In this document: positions 1 to 7,126 of the stretch, piece by piece
Layout of the letters: every line of letters starts with the position of its first letter
Position numbering within the stretch: the first letter of the stretch is position 1
The notes under the pieces: generated by a model
Seen by the model: only the letters and a program-made list of their open reading frames with translations
What the model was told of the DNA's origin: nothing
Databases searched by the model: none
Source of the DNA: Promethearchaeia archaeon
GTDB taxonomy: Archaea > Asgardarchaeota > Lokiarchaeia > Sigyniarchaeales > SOKP01
Direction of reading: 5' to 3'
Assembly (NCBI GenBank): GCA_029856445.1
Contig: JAHQWY010000142.1
Coordinates: forward strand, 1 to 8,904
Length of the DNA: 8,904 nt
Made by a program: the position numbers and the translations under genes

Positions 1-164
1 GGATTAAGTATTTCATTGAAAAAATCAAGAATGATGAGTCTATCTGGCAGATTATTAATAAGTTTTACCAGGTAAACAGGGAAATTCAAATGAAAGATAT
101 CCCTTCTCTCAAACTTTTGATAACTGAGGTTTTTATTGAGAAAAAAATCCCATTTAATGTATAG
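1..164 (+). CDS. TPR-family protein, C-terminal end only (cut by window start)
   Basis: The reading frame is open from base 3 and ends at TAG 162-164, giving the last 53 residues of a protein whose start lies outside the window. These residues align without gaps to the last 53 residues of the protein at 259-2205, with 27 identities by hand count. They share the tail motif KDIPSLK followed by an LIxEhFIE segment (h hydrophobic). It is therefore the third, leftmost member of a tandem paralogue family. By analogy with the two complete copies, the missing part should be TPR repeats followed by most of a small alpha/beta C-terminal domain. Function is unknown. The frame and relationship are clear. 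That the missing part is the same length as in its neighbours is inferred. Confidence 0.88.
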   Translation, partial: IKYFIEKIKNDESIWQIINKFYQVNREIQMKDIPSLKLLITEVFIEKKIPFNV

Positions 165-258
165 ATTTTAACTATTTTAGACAATATAACTATATTTAAT
201 ACTTAAGCTAGCATATTAATATGCATTGATAAGGTTATAATCCAAACTTAATGTAAGT
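165..258 (+). promoter_or_regulatory. Spacer with promoter-like elements before first complete TPR gene
   Basis: This 94-nt spacer holds a TATA-like stretch, TATATTTA (191-198), and the element AAGGTTATAATCCAA (231-245) whose first base is 28 nt before the ATG at 259. Both recur in the spacer before the next paralogue. The first 34 nt after the upstream stop match there at about 22 of 34 positions, and TATATTTA sits at the same distance from the stop. The 15-nt element matches at 13 of 15 positions and sits at the same distance from the ATG. TATATTTA could direct transcription starting near 220. AAGGTTATAAT resembles a BRE plus TATA box but lies slightly close to the ATG for a leaderless start, so it could instead be an operator or leader element. 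Confidence 0.45.
211..224. repeat. 14-bp perfect palindrome GCATATTAATATGC
   Basis: GCATATTAATATGC equals its own reverse complement. It lies between the TATA-like stretch and the AAGGTTATAAT element upstream of the TPR gene at 259, where a dimeric repressor could bind. It is not conserved in the spacer before the second paralogue, and palindromes of this base composition arise by chance fairly often in AT-rich DNA. Any operator role is speculative. Confidence 0.35.
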
Positions 259-2205
259 ATGCCTCAATTAGATATTAATGAATTAACCCAAGCAGAAGAA
301 CTCTTTAATGCAGGGAAGCTTGATGAAGCTCTTGAACTATTAAAAGATTTGAATCAGCTTGAAGGACTTGATCTTCAACGGAAAAGTTATTATCAGACTC
401 TTAAAGCATATATCCTAATATATCAAGGAAAATATGAAGAACTTATTAAGTTGGGTGAAGAAATGCTTGAAGAAAGTCAAAAGCTAAATGACAAGCTTCT
501 ATCGGTTGATGGATTGACATTGTTGTCCTTTGGCTTATCTGGGGCAGAAAATTTTGATAGGGCACTAGAAGTAATTGAACAAGCGGAGATAATATTAAAA
601 AATATTTCTAATATATCTCGTAGAGACTTAATGGAAAGAAATTCTCGAGTATTGGTTGCAAAAGGATATATTTACACGGTGAAAGGAAATTGGGACCTGG
701 TACAAAAGATGATAGAACAGATATTAAGTTTACAAAAAGATATTGGTAATACACCTGAAATTGTTTCGGCACATCTTAATATGGGATTATTAATAAGTAA
801 TGTTAAAAGTAGATTTGACCTTGCTCTGGAATATATTAAAAAAGCGATGTTACTGGCCGAAGAAATAGAATTCAACCACTACTGGATTGGGATGTGCCAC
901 CTTTCTTTTGGGATTGTATATGGTAATTTAGGGGAAGTAGATCTTTGCTTAGAGCATGAAATGAAGAGTTTAGAAATCTTTAAAGAAATTAATAATAAGC
1001 AGAATGTAGCAGTAATGCTGAATAATATTGCAGCCAGTAATATCATGAAAGGGAACTATGACCTTGCGAGAAAATATTTGGAAGAGAGTTTATCACTTTA
1101 CGGTACTAATTTGGGTGCAGTTGCATTGTGCCTTTTTAATTTAACATTTATTGCACTTGAAAAAGAGAATAATGAACTGGTTCAACAATATTTTCAAAGA
1201 TTAGAAAATATATATCTTGAAAAAAAAGAAGATAGAAGGTTTATTGCTTATTACAGGGGGACTAAAGCTATTATGCTAAAAAAGAGTCCTCGAATCCGTG
1301 ACAGAGCAAAAGCAGAAGAAATATTAAAAGAGCTAATAGAAGAAAAGTTTGGGTCACCAATTCTACCGCTTATCGAACTATGTGACTTGCTTCTTATGGA
1401 ATTAAGTACTAATCACAATATTGAAGTGTTAGATGAGGTAAAATATTACATTACTCAACTATTAGATATAGCTGAGAATTCACATTCCTATCTAGTATTA
1501 GGTAATGCTTACATATTACAAGCTAAATTAGCGCTGTTAACTCTGGATTTGAAAGAAGCTCAAAAATTATTAATAAAAGCCCAAAAAATTGCGGAGAAGT
1601 ATAATCTTGGACGACTGGCTAGGAAAATTTCAAACGAACATGATGAATTACTAAAGCAAATGACTATATGGGAAAATATGGATAAAACTGATGTGTCTCT
1701 CCCTGAACGTTTGAAATTAACTCGATTAAACCAGCAGATGGAGAATATGGTTAAAAGACGAGCAATTGAAGTTCCTGAAGTTTCAGATGAAGAGCCTGTG
1801 CATCTCTTAATTGTGTCAGAGGGAGGTACACCCTTTTTCTCTCAATCATTTAATGAGGATAATTCTTTTGAAGATGATCTTTTTGGAAGTTTTTTTACTG
1901 CGATTAACTCATTTATTAACGAGAAATTCTCTAAAGGTCTTGATCGTGCTTCTTTCGGGGAATATACACTTCTAATGAATTCTGCTCCACCATTTTTGAT
2001 GTGTTATATATACAAAGGTCAATCATATTCCACTCAACAACGATTAAAATATTTAATAAAGAAATTGAAAGGTGATAAAGAGCTTTGGGCTACATTCGAA
2101 AAGTATTTTCAATTAAATCAGGAAATTCATCTTAAAGATATCCCCTCTCTCAAACCATTGATAACTGAAATCTTTATAGAAAGAAGTTTCCAATTAAATA
2201 TGTGA
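259..2205 (+). CDS. TPR-repeat protein with C-terminal longin/roadblock-like domain (paralogue 1)
   Basis: A soluble 648-residue protein with no signal peptide or membrane segment. Residues 6-460 form about ten or eleven helix-pair repeats of TPR type, for example 45-78, 167-203 (LALEYIKKAMLLAEEI), 208-245, 250-280 (YDLARKYLEESLSL) and 413-447. A linker, 460-512, contains KISNEHD and WEN motifs conserved in the next gene. Residues 513-648 form a compact alpha/beta domain: a strand ending EGG, FSQSF, a helix with AINSF, GLDR, FGEYT, a strand around CYIYKGQSY, then helices ending KDIPSLKPL. This order, with its extended amphipathic strands and flanking helices, suggests a longin or roadblock type fold, but that is judged by eye. 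TPR arrays usually bind protein partners, so a scaffold or GTPase-linked adaptor role is inferred. The ATG at 259 is the only sensible start; the next Met is residue 69. No Shine-Dalgarno is visible. The paralogue at 2307 has the same layout. Confidence 0.85.
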   Translation: MPQLDINELTQAEELFNAGKLDEALELLKDLNQLEGLDLQRKSYYQTLKAYILIYQGKYEELIKLGEEMLEESQKLNDKLLSVDGLTLLSFGLSGAENFDRALEVIEQAEIILKNISNISRRDLMERNSRVLVAKGYIYTVKGNWDLVQKMIEQILSLQKDIGNTPEIVSAHLNMGLLISNVKSRFDLALEYIKKAMLLAEEIEFNHYWIGMCHLSFGIVYGNLGEVDLCLEHEMKSLEIFKEINNKQNVAVMLNNIAASNIMKGNYDLARKYLEESLSLYGTNLGAVALCLFNLTFIALEKENNELVQQYFQRLENIYLEKKEDRRFIAYYRGTKAIMLKKSPRIRDRAKAEEILKELIEEKFGSPILPLIELCDLLLMELSTNHNIEVLDEVKYYITQLLDIAENSHSYLVLGNAYILQAKLALLTLDLKEAQKLLIKAQKIAEKYNLGRLARKISNEHDELLKQMTIWENMDKTDVSLPERLKLTRLNQQMENMVKRRAIEVPEVSDEEPVHLLIVSEGGTPFFSQSFNEDNSFEDDLFGSFFTAINSFINEKFSKGLDRASFGEYTLLMNSAPPFLMCYIYKGQSYSTQQRLKYLIKKLKGDKELWATFEKYFQLNQEIHLKDIPSLKPLITEIFIERSFQLNM

Positions 2206-2306
2206 ATTCAAATTTAGAAAGGAATTATAATTATATTTATTATGAAAAGTATCCTATTAGTATTTTAAGTGCAAAAGTAAGGTAATTATCCAAGACTGAT
2301 ATCTAT
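2206..2306 (+). promoter_or_regulatory. Spacer with duplicated promoter-like elements before second TPR gene
   Basis: This 101-nt spacer parallels the one at 165-258. TATATTTA recurs at 2232-2239, the same distance after the upstream stop codon. AAGGTAATTATCCAA (2279-2293) matches AAGGTTATAATCCAA at 13 of 15 positions, again beginning 28 nt before the ATG. The middle of the spacer differs in sequence and is 7 nt longer here. Retention at the two ends and divergence in the middle suggests that the end elements are functional, though recent duplication alone could also explain it. AAATTTAGAA (2210-2219) just after the stop recurs at 4275-4284. Confidence 0.45.
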
Positions 2307-4274
2307 ATGTCTGAATTAAATCCTAAGGAATTAGAAAAAGCTAAAAAACTTATTAGAGAAGGGAAATATGAAGATTCACTTCGATTATTAGTTGATTTAG
2401 AAGAGAAAAAACATAATTCCCTTGAGGATATCGTTTCATGCCATCTTATTAAGAGTAGACTCTTTTTCGGACAAGGTTTATTTAAAAAAGCTGCGAAGTT
2501 TGCCGAACAAACATATAAAGAGAGCTTAGGCTTAAAAAATAAAATTATATCAGTAGATGCCTTGCTTATTATGGCTCATGCTTTATTATATGATTATAAT
2601 GTAAATAAAGCTAAAAATGTCATAAAGCAAGTAGAAGAAATATTAAAAACTGAAATAGAAGAACCAATAACTAATAGAAATCAAAGAGAAGCTCTTATAA
2701 TGTATCTAAGAGGTATGGTTTTAGATCCTGCAATTTCACCTCCAGGTGACCAAGATTTAGCCCTAAAGTACTATAAACAAGGTTTAGCTTTAGCAGAATC
2801 TCTTGGTGATAATGATAGAGTTATTTCTTGTCTAATCCGTATCGCTTGGATAATTGGTTTAGAAAAGGGTATTTTGGATCTAAGTTTAGACTACATTGAA
2901 AAAGCTTTAGCCCTTACTAAGGATACTTCTTATAAACTTCTCATTGCATGGACTTTTCTTATTAAAGCGACTATATATCATCATAAAGGGGAAATATCTC
3001 GGAGTATTTCCCTTTACATGCAAAGTCTAGAAATAGCTAAGGAGATTAACCATAATATCTTAATCTCTGCGAACCTTAATAACATGGCTGATGCTTATAG
3101 AATGAATGGAGAACTAGATCATGCATTAGAGTGTTCAGAACAATGCATAAAGGTGATTTCAGAAACTGGTAATTTGAATTCTTTAGCTAGTTCTTATGAC
3201 TATTTAATTCAAATTTTAATTGAAAAAGATGAACTTGAGAAGGCACAACAATCCCTCAACCAATTAGAGAAATTAAAAAGTAAATTAGATGATAGAAATA
3301 TTAATGATGCATATCTATATAATAAGGCATTAATATTGAAAGAGAGTTCGCGAATCAGTAATCGGGGTAAAGCCGAAGAAATTTTAAAACAACTCCTCGA
3401 GGATGAGAATGTATTTTTGGAAATTAAAGAAAGAACTCTACTTACTTTATGTGAATTACTCTTATTAGAATTACAAATGACAGGCAATTTGGAAGTTTTG
3501 GAAGAAGTAGAATCCTTAATTGTTCGATTATTAGATATAGCTGAAAAATCACACTCCTATTGGATATGGGGCGAAGCATATCTCTTACAAGCAAAATTAG
3601 CATTAATTTCATTAGATTTGGAAGAAGCTCGAAGATTAATGACTCAAGGACAACGAATTACTGAGGAATATGGACTTAACTTATTAGCAAAGAAAATATC
3701 GAATGAACATGATCAATTACTTAACCAATTAAGTGAATGGGAGAATTTAAAAAAAATAAATGCCCCCTTCAGTGAGCGCATCAAATTAGCAGGTTTAAAT
3801 GAACAAATGGAGAATTTGATACATAAACGTATACAATCACCCCCTATACTTTCAGATGAAGTCCCTGTGCTTCTTATAATGGTTACTGAAGGGGGAATAC
3901 CAATCTTCTCTCAATCATTTATTAAAGATCAAACTTTTGAAGAGCATATTTTTGCGGGTTTTTTAAGCGCAATTAATTCGTTTATAAGCGAAATGTTTTC
4001 TGAAGGACTTGATCGAGTTATTTTCGGTGAACATACTATTCTTGTTATCTCTTTAGCACCTTTTTTTATCTGTTATGTATTCAAAGGTCAATCATATTCA
4101 GCTCAATTACGAATTAAATCTTTTATGGATGAAATAGTGAACGATAAAGATGTTTGGGAAACCTTTGAACAATACTACCAAACAAATCAAGCAATTCAAT
4201 TAAAAGACATTCCTACTCTCGAACCTTTAATAAAAGAGATATTTATTGATAAAACAATCCATTTAATAGATTAA
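2307..4274 (+). CDS. TPR-repeat protein with C-terminal longin/roadblock-like domain (paralogue 2)
   Basis: A soluble 655-residue paralogue of the protein at 259-2205. About ten or eleven TPR-like helix pairs span residues 6-460, for example 148-165 (LALKYYKQGLALAESLGD), 252-286 (ANLNNMADAYRMNGELDHAL) and 422-455. The linker 460-515 repeats the KISNEHD and SEWEN motifs. The final 140 residues (516-655) align without gaps to the final 140 of paralogue 1 with about 78 identities (56 percent, hand count), keeping EGG, FSQSF, AINSF, GLDR, FGE, KGQSY and the tail KDIPTLEPL. The repeat region looks less conserved, as expected if the C-terminal domain keeps a shared function and the TPR surface changes partner. 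Cellular role is unknown; a scaffold or adaptor is inferred. It starts at ATG 2307, with the conserved AAGGTwATwATCCAA element 28 nt upstream and no Shine-Dalgarno. Confidence 0.85.
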   Translation: MSELNPKELEKAKKLIREGKYEDSLRLLVDLEEKKHNSLEDIVSCHLIKSRLFFGQGLFKKAAKFAEQTYKESLGLKNKIISVDALLIMAHALLYDYNVNKAKNVIKQVEEILKTEIEEPITNRNQREALIMYLRGMVLDPAISPPGDQDLALKYYKQGLALAESLGDNDRVISCLIRIAWIIGLEKGILDLSLDYIEKALALTKDTSYKLLIAWTFLIKATIYHHKGEISRSISLYMQSLEIAKEINHNILISANLNNMADAYRMNGELDHALECSEQCIKVISETGNLNSLASSYDYLIQILIEKDELEKAQQSLNQLEKLKSKLDDRNINDAYLYNKALILKESSRISNRGKAEEILKQLLEDENVFLEIKERTLLTLCELLLLELQMTGNLEVLEEVESLIVRLLDIAEKSHSYWIWGEAYLLQAKLALISLDLEEARRLMTQGQRITEEYGLNLLAKKISNEHDQLLNQLSEWENLKKINAPFSERIKLAGLNEQMENLIHKRIQSPPILSDEVPVLLIMVTEGGIPIFSQSFIKDQTFEEHIFAGFLSAINSFISEMFSEGLDRVIFGEHTILVISLAPFFICYVFKGQSYSAQLRIKSFMDEIVNDKDVWETFEQYYQTNQAIQLKDIPTLEPLIKEIFIDKTIHLID

Positions 4275-4335
4275 AAATTTAGAATCATTGAAAATTTAAC
4301 ATATCAATAGATTTATGATATAAATTTAGAATTAT
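4275..4335 (+). repeat. Short direct repeats bounding the spacer before the HEAT gene
   Basis: AAATTTAGAATCAT (4275-4288), immediately after the TPR stop codon, is repeated as AAATTTAGAATTAT (4322-4335) with 13 of 14 bases matching, and the second copy runs into the ATG of the HEAT gene. A shorter form, AAATTTAGAA, follows the stop of the preceding TPR gene at 2210-2219. The repeats may mark a past duplication or insertion junction, or be chance in AT-rich DNA. The 59-nt spacer lacks the AAGGT element of the TPR promoters and shows no well-placed TATA box, which fits read-through from upstream. Confidence 0.35.
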
Positions 4336-5068
4336 GGAGCTACTAAAACAGAAGTTCGAGGAAATCAAGAAATCGGATAATCCAGAGTTATTAAATGACT
4401 TTTTAATTGAATTAAATGATAATCCAAATATTGAATATCTCAATTATTTAAAATATTTTGTTGAGTATTTAGATCCTCAGATATTAGATAAGATAAAGAT
4501 GAATTTAATATTTGTAATGGGAGAAATTGGTAATCTGGCTCAAATTCAAGAAGAGGATTTACGAATATTGGAACAAATATATTATAAATCCGATAGATGG
4601 ATTAGAAATGAGGTAATTCAAGCGATTGATAAGGTTTCTAAGAATACAGAACTAAATGAAAAAATAATTGAATTAATAAGTAACGCATTACTAGATGAAT
4701 ATTCTATAATCAAAATTAACACCTTGAAACTATTATCACATTTTAAGAAACTTCCAGATAGTATATTAAAAAATCTTATACGGCTTATGAATTCAAGGGA
4801 TCCAGAGGTATTAGAGGGCTGTAGAAGAATTTTAAAAAGAATTCCTCAACAACCAGAGAGAATATTTAATTTGTTGAATAAGTCTGATAATTATCAAATT
4901 TTAAAACCAAGAGGGATAAGATCGCTTCTTTTAATACAATTTAAGTCGATCGTTAATACAGAGTCATTTAGGGAAATGATATTGAATTCGAGTTGGAATG
5001 ACAGCTATAAGGAGAATTATATAAGGGAGATTAATACCTTTGAAAGAATTCTTATAAAGAATATGTGA
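4334..5068 (+). CDS. HEAT-like repeat protein
   Basis: A 244-residue soluble, almost wholly helical protein. The middle third reads as successive HEAT-like helix pairs of about 33 residues: 71-103 (DRWIRNEVIQAIDKV), 107-139 (DEYSIIKINTLKLLSHF) and 142-170 (SRDPEVLEGCRRILKRI). Each has an acidic residue at the turn, a basic residue about five positions later and a hydrophobic helix B, the usual HEAT pattern. Residues 1-60 may hold one or two weaker repeats. Residues 175-244 are helical without clear repeats. HEAT arrays bind proteins or nucleic acids; no catalytic motif is seen, and the partner is unknown. It follows the TPR gene by 59 nt on the same strand and could share its transcript. Its end lies 4 nt from the end of the convergent ATPase gene. 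The start at ATG 4334 has no visible Shine-Dalgarno. Confidence 0.75.
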   Translation: MELLKQKFEEIKKSDNPELLNDFLIELNDNPNIEYLNYLKYFVEYLDPQILDKIKMNLIFVMGEIGNLAQIQEEDLRILEQIYYKSDRWIRNEVIQAIDKVSKNTELNEKIIELISNALLDEYSIIKINTLKLLSHFKKLPDSILKNLIRLMNSRDPEVLEGCRRILKRIPQQPERIFNLLNKSDNYQILKPRGIRSLLLIQFKSIVNTESFREMILNSSWNDSYKENYIREINTFERILIKNM

Positions 5069-5072
5069 TATT

Positions 5073-6326
5073 TTATCCTTGATGATAGTTCTCTAGAATT
5101 TTTTCTAATTCTTCATTTGAGGTGACAATTTCATTGAATATTTTAATTAGGTATTTTATTACTTCTCTAGGATTACCTTTCGCTTTTTTAAAGGTATACT
5201 TTAACACAGCTTTATTTAGAGGGAAAAAAGAAGTTGAAAAATGCTTAAAGTAATCATTATAATTAATGCTTGCAAAAAAGAAATCTAAATTATTCTTATA
5301 GAATTGAAATACATCTTGTTCCACAAAATCTGACATGATGATTGGCTTTTTCATCATGAGAAGTAGTTTTCTATTTTTCTTTTCTATTTTTCTTTTAATC
5401 TCTTCCAAATAATCGATTGATTTAAGGGTTATAATTATTCTCAACCCTCTAATTTTTTGCAAATCAAGAATTTTATCTAAAACTTTCTCTGAAGTGTAAT
5501 TTTCCGGAGTCTGTTTAGTTCCAAACCAACTTGGGTCAAAAACTTCTTCTATTTCTTCAGTTTCTTCGGTTGTTTCATAAATTGGTGTCTTCATTGTGAT
5601 AATTCTTTCAAAGTCATCAATAAACAATACACTTTCCTTTTTCAAGTTCTCAATTAGCACCTTTAACATTGTAAATGCAATATTCGTTTTTCTTAAATCA
5701 TATTTCAGGTTTAACCGTGAAAGATCTCTTATGTCCATTAATTCTCCTATAAGCCATCTCTCTGCTTCCAATTTCTTATAAGGATCACATTGATGAGCAA
5801 TTATAGCTGTTATTACGTCCATTAATGAATCTTTATCCTCAAATTTCTTTGACCATATTTTTAGAGCTTTTTTTTTAACGTCTTCTATATCTGCTATTTG
5901 AAAGAACCCGAATTTTCTCTCTCCTGCATCCCATTCATTGCACAATCGTTTCGTCATATTTCTTAAGGGTTCTACACGTTCTTCTGGTTTTTCCCCTAGA
6001 TTTTCAATAAATTCAGCATAAGTATTGTAATAAAATTTTTTATAGACAGTTTCGAGAGAGATATATACAATGTTATAATTGTATAATTCATTCTTAAGTG
6101 CCCAATATAAGTGGGTTTTCCCTTGTCCTACAGATCCTATTATTGGTAAAATAAAATTTTCATTTCTTTCAATCACATTAATTATATTCTGTAGAAATTC
6201 TTGTCTCGATTGAACTAATCCGACATCCTCCTTGATTTCTCCTGTAGATACAAACTTTTTAAAGGGAGAACCAACAAATTTCAAGGTGTTAATTAATTTT
6301 TGTTCTTTATTTTCGAATAGAAGCAT
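5073..6326 (-). CDS. AAA+/ORC-like P-loop ATPase
   Basis: A 417-residue ATPase. The Walker A motif is GSVGQGKTH (residues 64-72, K70 and T71 binding phosphate). Walker B is VLFIDDFER (233-241, D237-D238). A sensor 1 type strand is RIIITLKS (296-303), and a sensor 2 type motif GNPRE lies at 384-388 with R387. The N-terminus (20-60) resembles the ORC/Cdc6-like lead-in in which a partner-binding helix precedes the P-loop. Three features are unusual. The Walker A to Walker B distance is about 160 residues, longer than in canonical Orc1/Cdc6. An acidic loop (250-263, TEETEEIEE) follows Walker B. The chain ends soon after sensor 2, so there is no C-terminal winged helix and it is unlikely to be a replication initiator. 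It may belong to the AAA+ ATPases seen in defence or signalling cassettes, but that is inferred. It lies 18 nt downstream of the 208-residue gene, probably in one operon. Confidence 0.8.
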   Translation of the reverse strand: MLLFENKEQKLINTLKFVGSPFKKFVSTGEIKEDVGLVQSRQEFLQNIINVIERNENFILPIIGSVGQGKTHLYWALKNELYNYNIVYISLETVYKKFYYNTYAEFIENLGEKPEERVEPLRNMTKRLCNEWDAGERKFGFFQIADIEDVKKKALKIWSKKFEDKDSLMDVITAIIAHQCDPYKKLEAERWLIGELMDIRDLSRLNLKYDLRKTNIAFTMLKVLIENLKKESVLFIDDFERIITMKTPIYETTEETEEIEEVFDPSWFGTKQTPENYTSEKVLDKILDLQKIRGLRIIITLKSIDYLEEIKRKIEKKNRKLLLMMKKPIIMSDFVEQDVFQFYKNNLDFFFASINYNDYFKHFSTSFFPLNKAVLKYTFKKAKGNPREVIKYLIKIFNEIVTSNEELEKILENYHQG

Positions 6327-6344
6327 TTTAATAATTCAAACTAA

Positions 6345-6971
6345 CTATACTTTCAGTTCTTCAATTCCTAAAATAATTATATATAAAACATTTGTATCGT
6401 CTACATTTACGAAAGTTTCATAACTTACTTTTATCAGATTTTTATCGTCTCTTCCAACAATAATACAATCATAAAAAACAGGATCTCCCAATTCATTAAT
6501 CACGACACGATCTGCCATTATTATTCCATTATTAATTAGAGAGACAGGATTTTTAAGAATTTCATCCTTAAAGAAATCAAGATGATTAACTTTGAATTCT
6601 GCATAATTTAAATATAAACCAGCGGTATGTAGTAAATTTATTGTGAAAGGAAAGTCATCTGTAAATTGTTCTCGATTAAATTGATCTACTGTATTTTCTG
6701 ATATTAAGACAGAGTAATCTAATGGAACTTCTTCTAAATTTTTCCATAAAAAATCAGATTTTCTCGAAAATGCAGTTAATTCTTCATCTTGTTCTTCAAA
6801 TCCAACAACTAAACCTTGATAAATTGAGATTTCATCAGAATTTGAGATAGTTATATTATCAGAAAAGATTATTTTATCTTCGTATTTAGAAATGATTGAA
6901 CCTGTAAATTCTCCATTGCTTATTTTATTGTTTAATGAATCATACAAGACAAAATCAGTTAAATTATTCAC
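6345..6971 (-). CDS. Acidic hypothetical protein preceding the ATPase
   Basis: A 208-residue protein that I do not recognise. It is rich in Asp and Glu, lacks a signal peptide and membrane segments, and has no Cys pair or other evident catalytic motif. Short alternating hydrophobic stretches such as KIIFSDNITIS (33-43), ISIYQGLVVGF (48-58), DRVVINELGDPVFYDCIIVG (154-173) and VLYIIILGIEEL (195-206) suggest a mostly beta structure with one or two helices near 123-140. The frame starts at GTG 6971 because an in-frame TAA lies four codons upstream and no suitable ATG occurs near the N-terminus. It ends 18 nt before the ATPase on the same strand, so the two are probably co-transcribed and may work together as sensor or substrate adaptor plus motor. 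That pairing is an inference from spacing alone. Confidence 0.65.
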   Translation of the reverse strand: MNNLTDFVLYDSLNNKISNGEFTGSIISKYEDKIIFSDNITISNSDEISIYQGLVVGFEEQDEELTAFSRKSDFLWKNLEEVPLDYSVLISENTVDQFNREQFTDDFPFTINLLHTAGLYLNYAEFKVNHLDFFKDEILKNPVSLINNGIIMADRVVINELGDPVFYDCIIVGRDDKNLIKVSYETFVNVDDTNVLYIIILGIEELKV

Positions 6972-7040
6972 CGTAGTTAGTTATTCTTCAATTTTATTTG
7001 GACAAATTTAATGGGCATTTCCATGTTATATCATTAATCT

Positions 7041-7051
7041 AATATAAAAAT
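7041..7051 (-). promoter_or_regulatory. TATA-like box upstream of acidic-protein/ATPase operon
   Basis: On the minus strand this reads ATTTTTATATT, a plausible archaeal TATA box about 70 nt before the GTG at 6971. Initiation about 25 nt downstream would give a leader of roughly 45 nt. Other AT-rich stretches nearer the start (AAATAAAATT at about -28) could serve instead, so the assignment is weak. Confidence 0.25.
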
Positions 7052-7065
7052 ATTTCCTATATATG

Positions 7066-7085
7066 TTTTGATAAGAATATCAAAA
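7066..7085. repeat. Inverted repeat, 8-bp arms with 4-nt loop
   Basis: TTTTGATA (7066-7073) and TATCAAAA (7078-7085) are perfect reverse complements separated by AGAA. The repeat lies in the 201-nt spacer between the GHMP kinase and the acidic-protein gene, just upstream of the TATA-like box on the minus strand, where an operator could sit. On the plus strand it is followed by TTTTT, like an intrinsic terminator, but no plus-strand gene ends here. The stem is AT-rich and weak. Confidence 0.4.
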
Positions 7086-7126
7086 TTTTTGATTCTGGTG
7101 GCAAAGATCTATATCAGTTAACTAAT

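Noticed and set aside
672..875. 67-codon minus-strand open frame inside the first TPR gene
   Set aside because: It lies wholly antisense within a strongly supported TPR coding frame, has no promoter of its own and shows no recognisable protein features.
3209..3487. 92-codon minus-strand open frame inside the second TPR gene
   Set aside because: Its low-complexity Ser/Leu/Asn-rich translation is typical of the antisense of AT-rich helical coding sequence, and the plus frame is clearly coding.
5596..5781. 61-codon plus-strand open frame opposite the ATPase
   Set aside because: It is antisense to the Walker B region of the ATPase, where the minus frame carries clear motifs.
5073..6326. Annotation of the ATPase as an Orc1/Cdc6 replication initiator
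   Set aside because: The C-terminal winged helix is missing and the Walker A-B interval is too long. No origin-like repeat cluster was seen nearby.
6232..6423. 63-codon plus-strand open frame spanning the ATPase/acidic-protein junction
   Set aside because: It overlaps two minus-strand genes and their 18-nt junction, with no motif or promoter support.
7066..7090. Hairpin plus T-run read as a plus-strand intrinsic terminator
   Set aside because: The flanking genes run on the minus strand, so no plus-strand transcript is expected to end here, and the stem is almost all A-T.
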